A stretch of 64,000 nt of DNA from Roseiarcus sp963742305 (GTDB taxonomy: Bacteria > Pseudomonadota > Alphaproteobacteria > Rhizobiales > Beijerinckiaceae): the NCBI GenBank assembly GCA_963742305.1, contig CAVULN010000036.1:1-64000 (forward strand), written 5' to 3'. Below are positions 63,995-64,000 of this stretch, in pieces. The number at the start of each line of letters is the position of its first letter. The stretch's first letter is position 1. Position numbers and translations under genes: made by a program. The notes below the pieces were generated by a model. It ran no database searches, was not told the origin of the DNA, and saw only the letters and a program-made list of their open reading frames with translations.

Positions 63995-64000
63995 GTAGTT

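Overview
The window is high-GC bacterial chromosome with dense, short-spaced genes, and its gene content points to an alphaproteobacterium, probably Hyphomicrobiales (Rhizobiales). Supporting signs are the thiE-like/Sel1 gene pair, two phasins, CbtAB behind a cobalamin riboswitch, heterotetrameric sarcosine oxidase, a tRNA-His with an A discriminator base, and the lpoA-like/rsmI/yraN order. Family or genus cannot be fixed from the sequence alone. There is no CRISPR array, prophage, insertion sequence or rRNA; the only RNA gene seen is tRNA-His.

Layout. 0-4.8 kb: Sel1-repeat protein, thiamine-phosphate-synthase-like protein, a methyltransferase, and a B12-riboswitch-controlled cobalt uptake operon (cbtB, cbtA, histidine phosphatase). 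4.8-9.9 kb: LysR regulator and mmsA separated by a MazF/AbrB toxin-antitoxin pair, then ddl and a DoxX protein. 9.85-18 kb: a sugar locus with a YtfQ/YtfR/YtfT/YjfF-like ABC transporter, a LacI regulator, a SIS-domain sugar-phosphate isomerase, dgoA and dgoK. 18.2-19.2 kb: an AT-richer HNH-like gene. 19.2-27.2 kb: the aerobic box pathway for benzoate (benzoate-CoA ligase, BoxR, BoxC, BoxA, BoxB) with a DUF4336 gene inserted. 27.3-34.4 kb: a flavin-binding oxidase with a divergent LysR gene, a FitAB-type toxin-antitoxin pair, a large sensor kinase, two phasins and tRNA-His. 34.5-46.8 kb: a MaoC-SDR fusion, a cyclic-nucleotide-linked Na+/H+ antiporter, nth, an amino-acid-type binding protein, succinyl-CoA:3-ketoacid CoA transferase, an SH3 protein, a hydroxyacid dehydrogenase, and lpoA-like, rsmI and yraN genes. 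46.8-51.5 kb: an epsL-epsE-epsF-epsG exopolysaccharide export/chain-length operon. 51.9-61 kb: a methylated-amine (sarcosine/dimethylglycine type) oxidase cluster with a TetR regulator. 61-64 kb: an ArsR/SRPBCC/DUF899/DUF899/small-membrane-protein operon.

How it works together. The box block should turn benzoate into benzoyl-CoA, epoxidise and hydrolytically open it to a semialdehyde; the semialdehyde dehydrogenase (boxD) is not in the window. BoxR probably controls it through a TGCA-type motif shared by the bclA/boxR and boxC promoters. The sugar block imports a galactose-like sugar and finishes through KDGal kinase and KDPGal aldolase, but its dehydrogenase and dehydratase are not here. The amine block demethylates secondary or tertiary amines.

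A cross-cutting feature is that at least nine conserved genes carry single-base frameshifts (sel1, cbtA, ddl, ytfR-like, bclA, the fitA antitoxin, epsL, soxB, soxA). In most, one extra base is present and the downstream frame continues the family perfectly. Uncorrected sequencing indels are the likeliest cause, so these genes are annotated here as whole reading frames rather than as dead genes.
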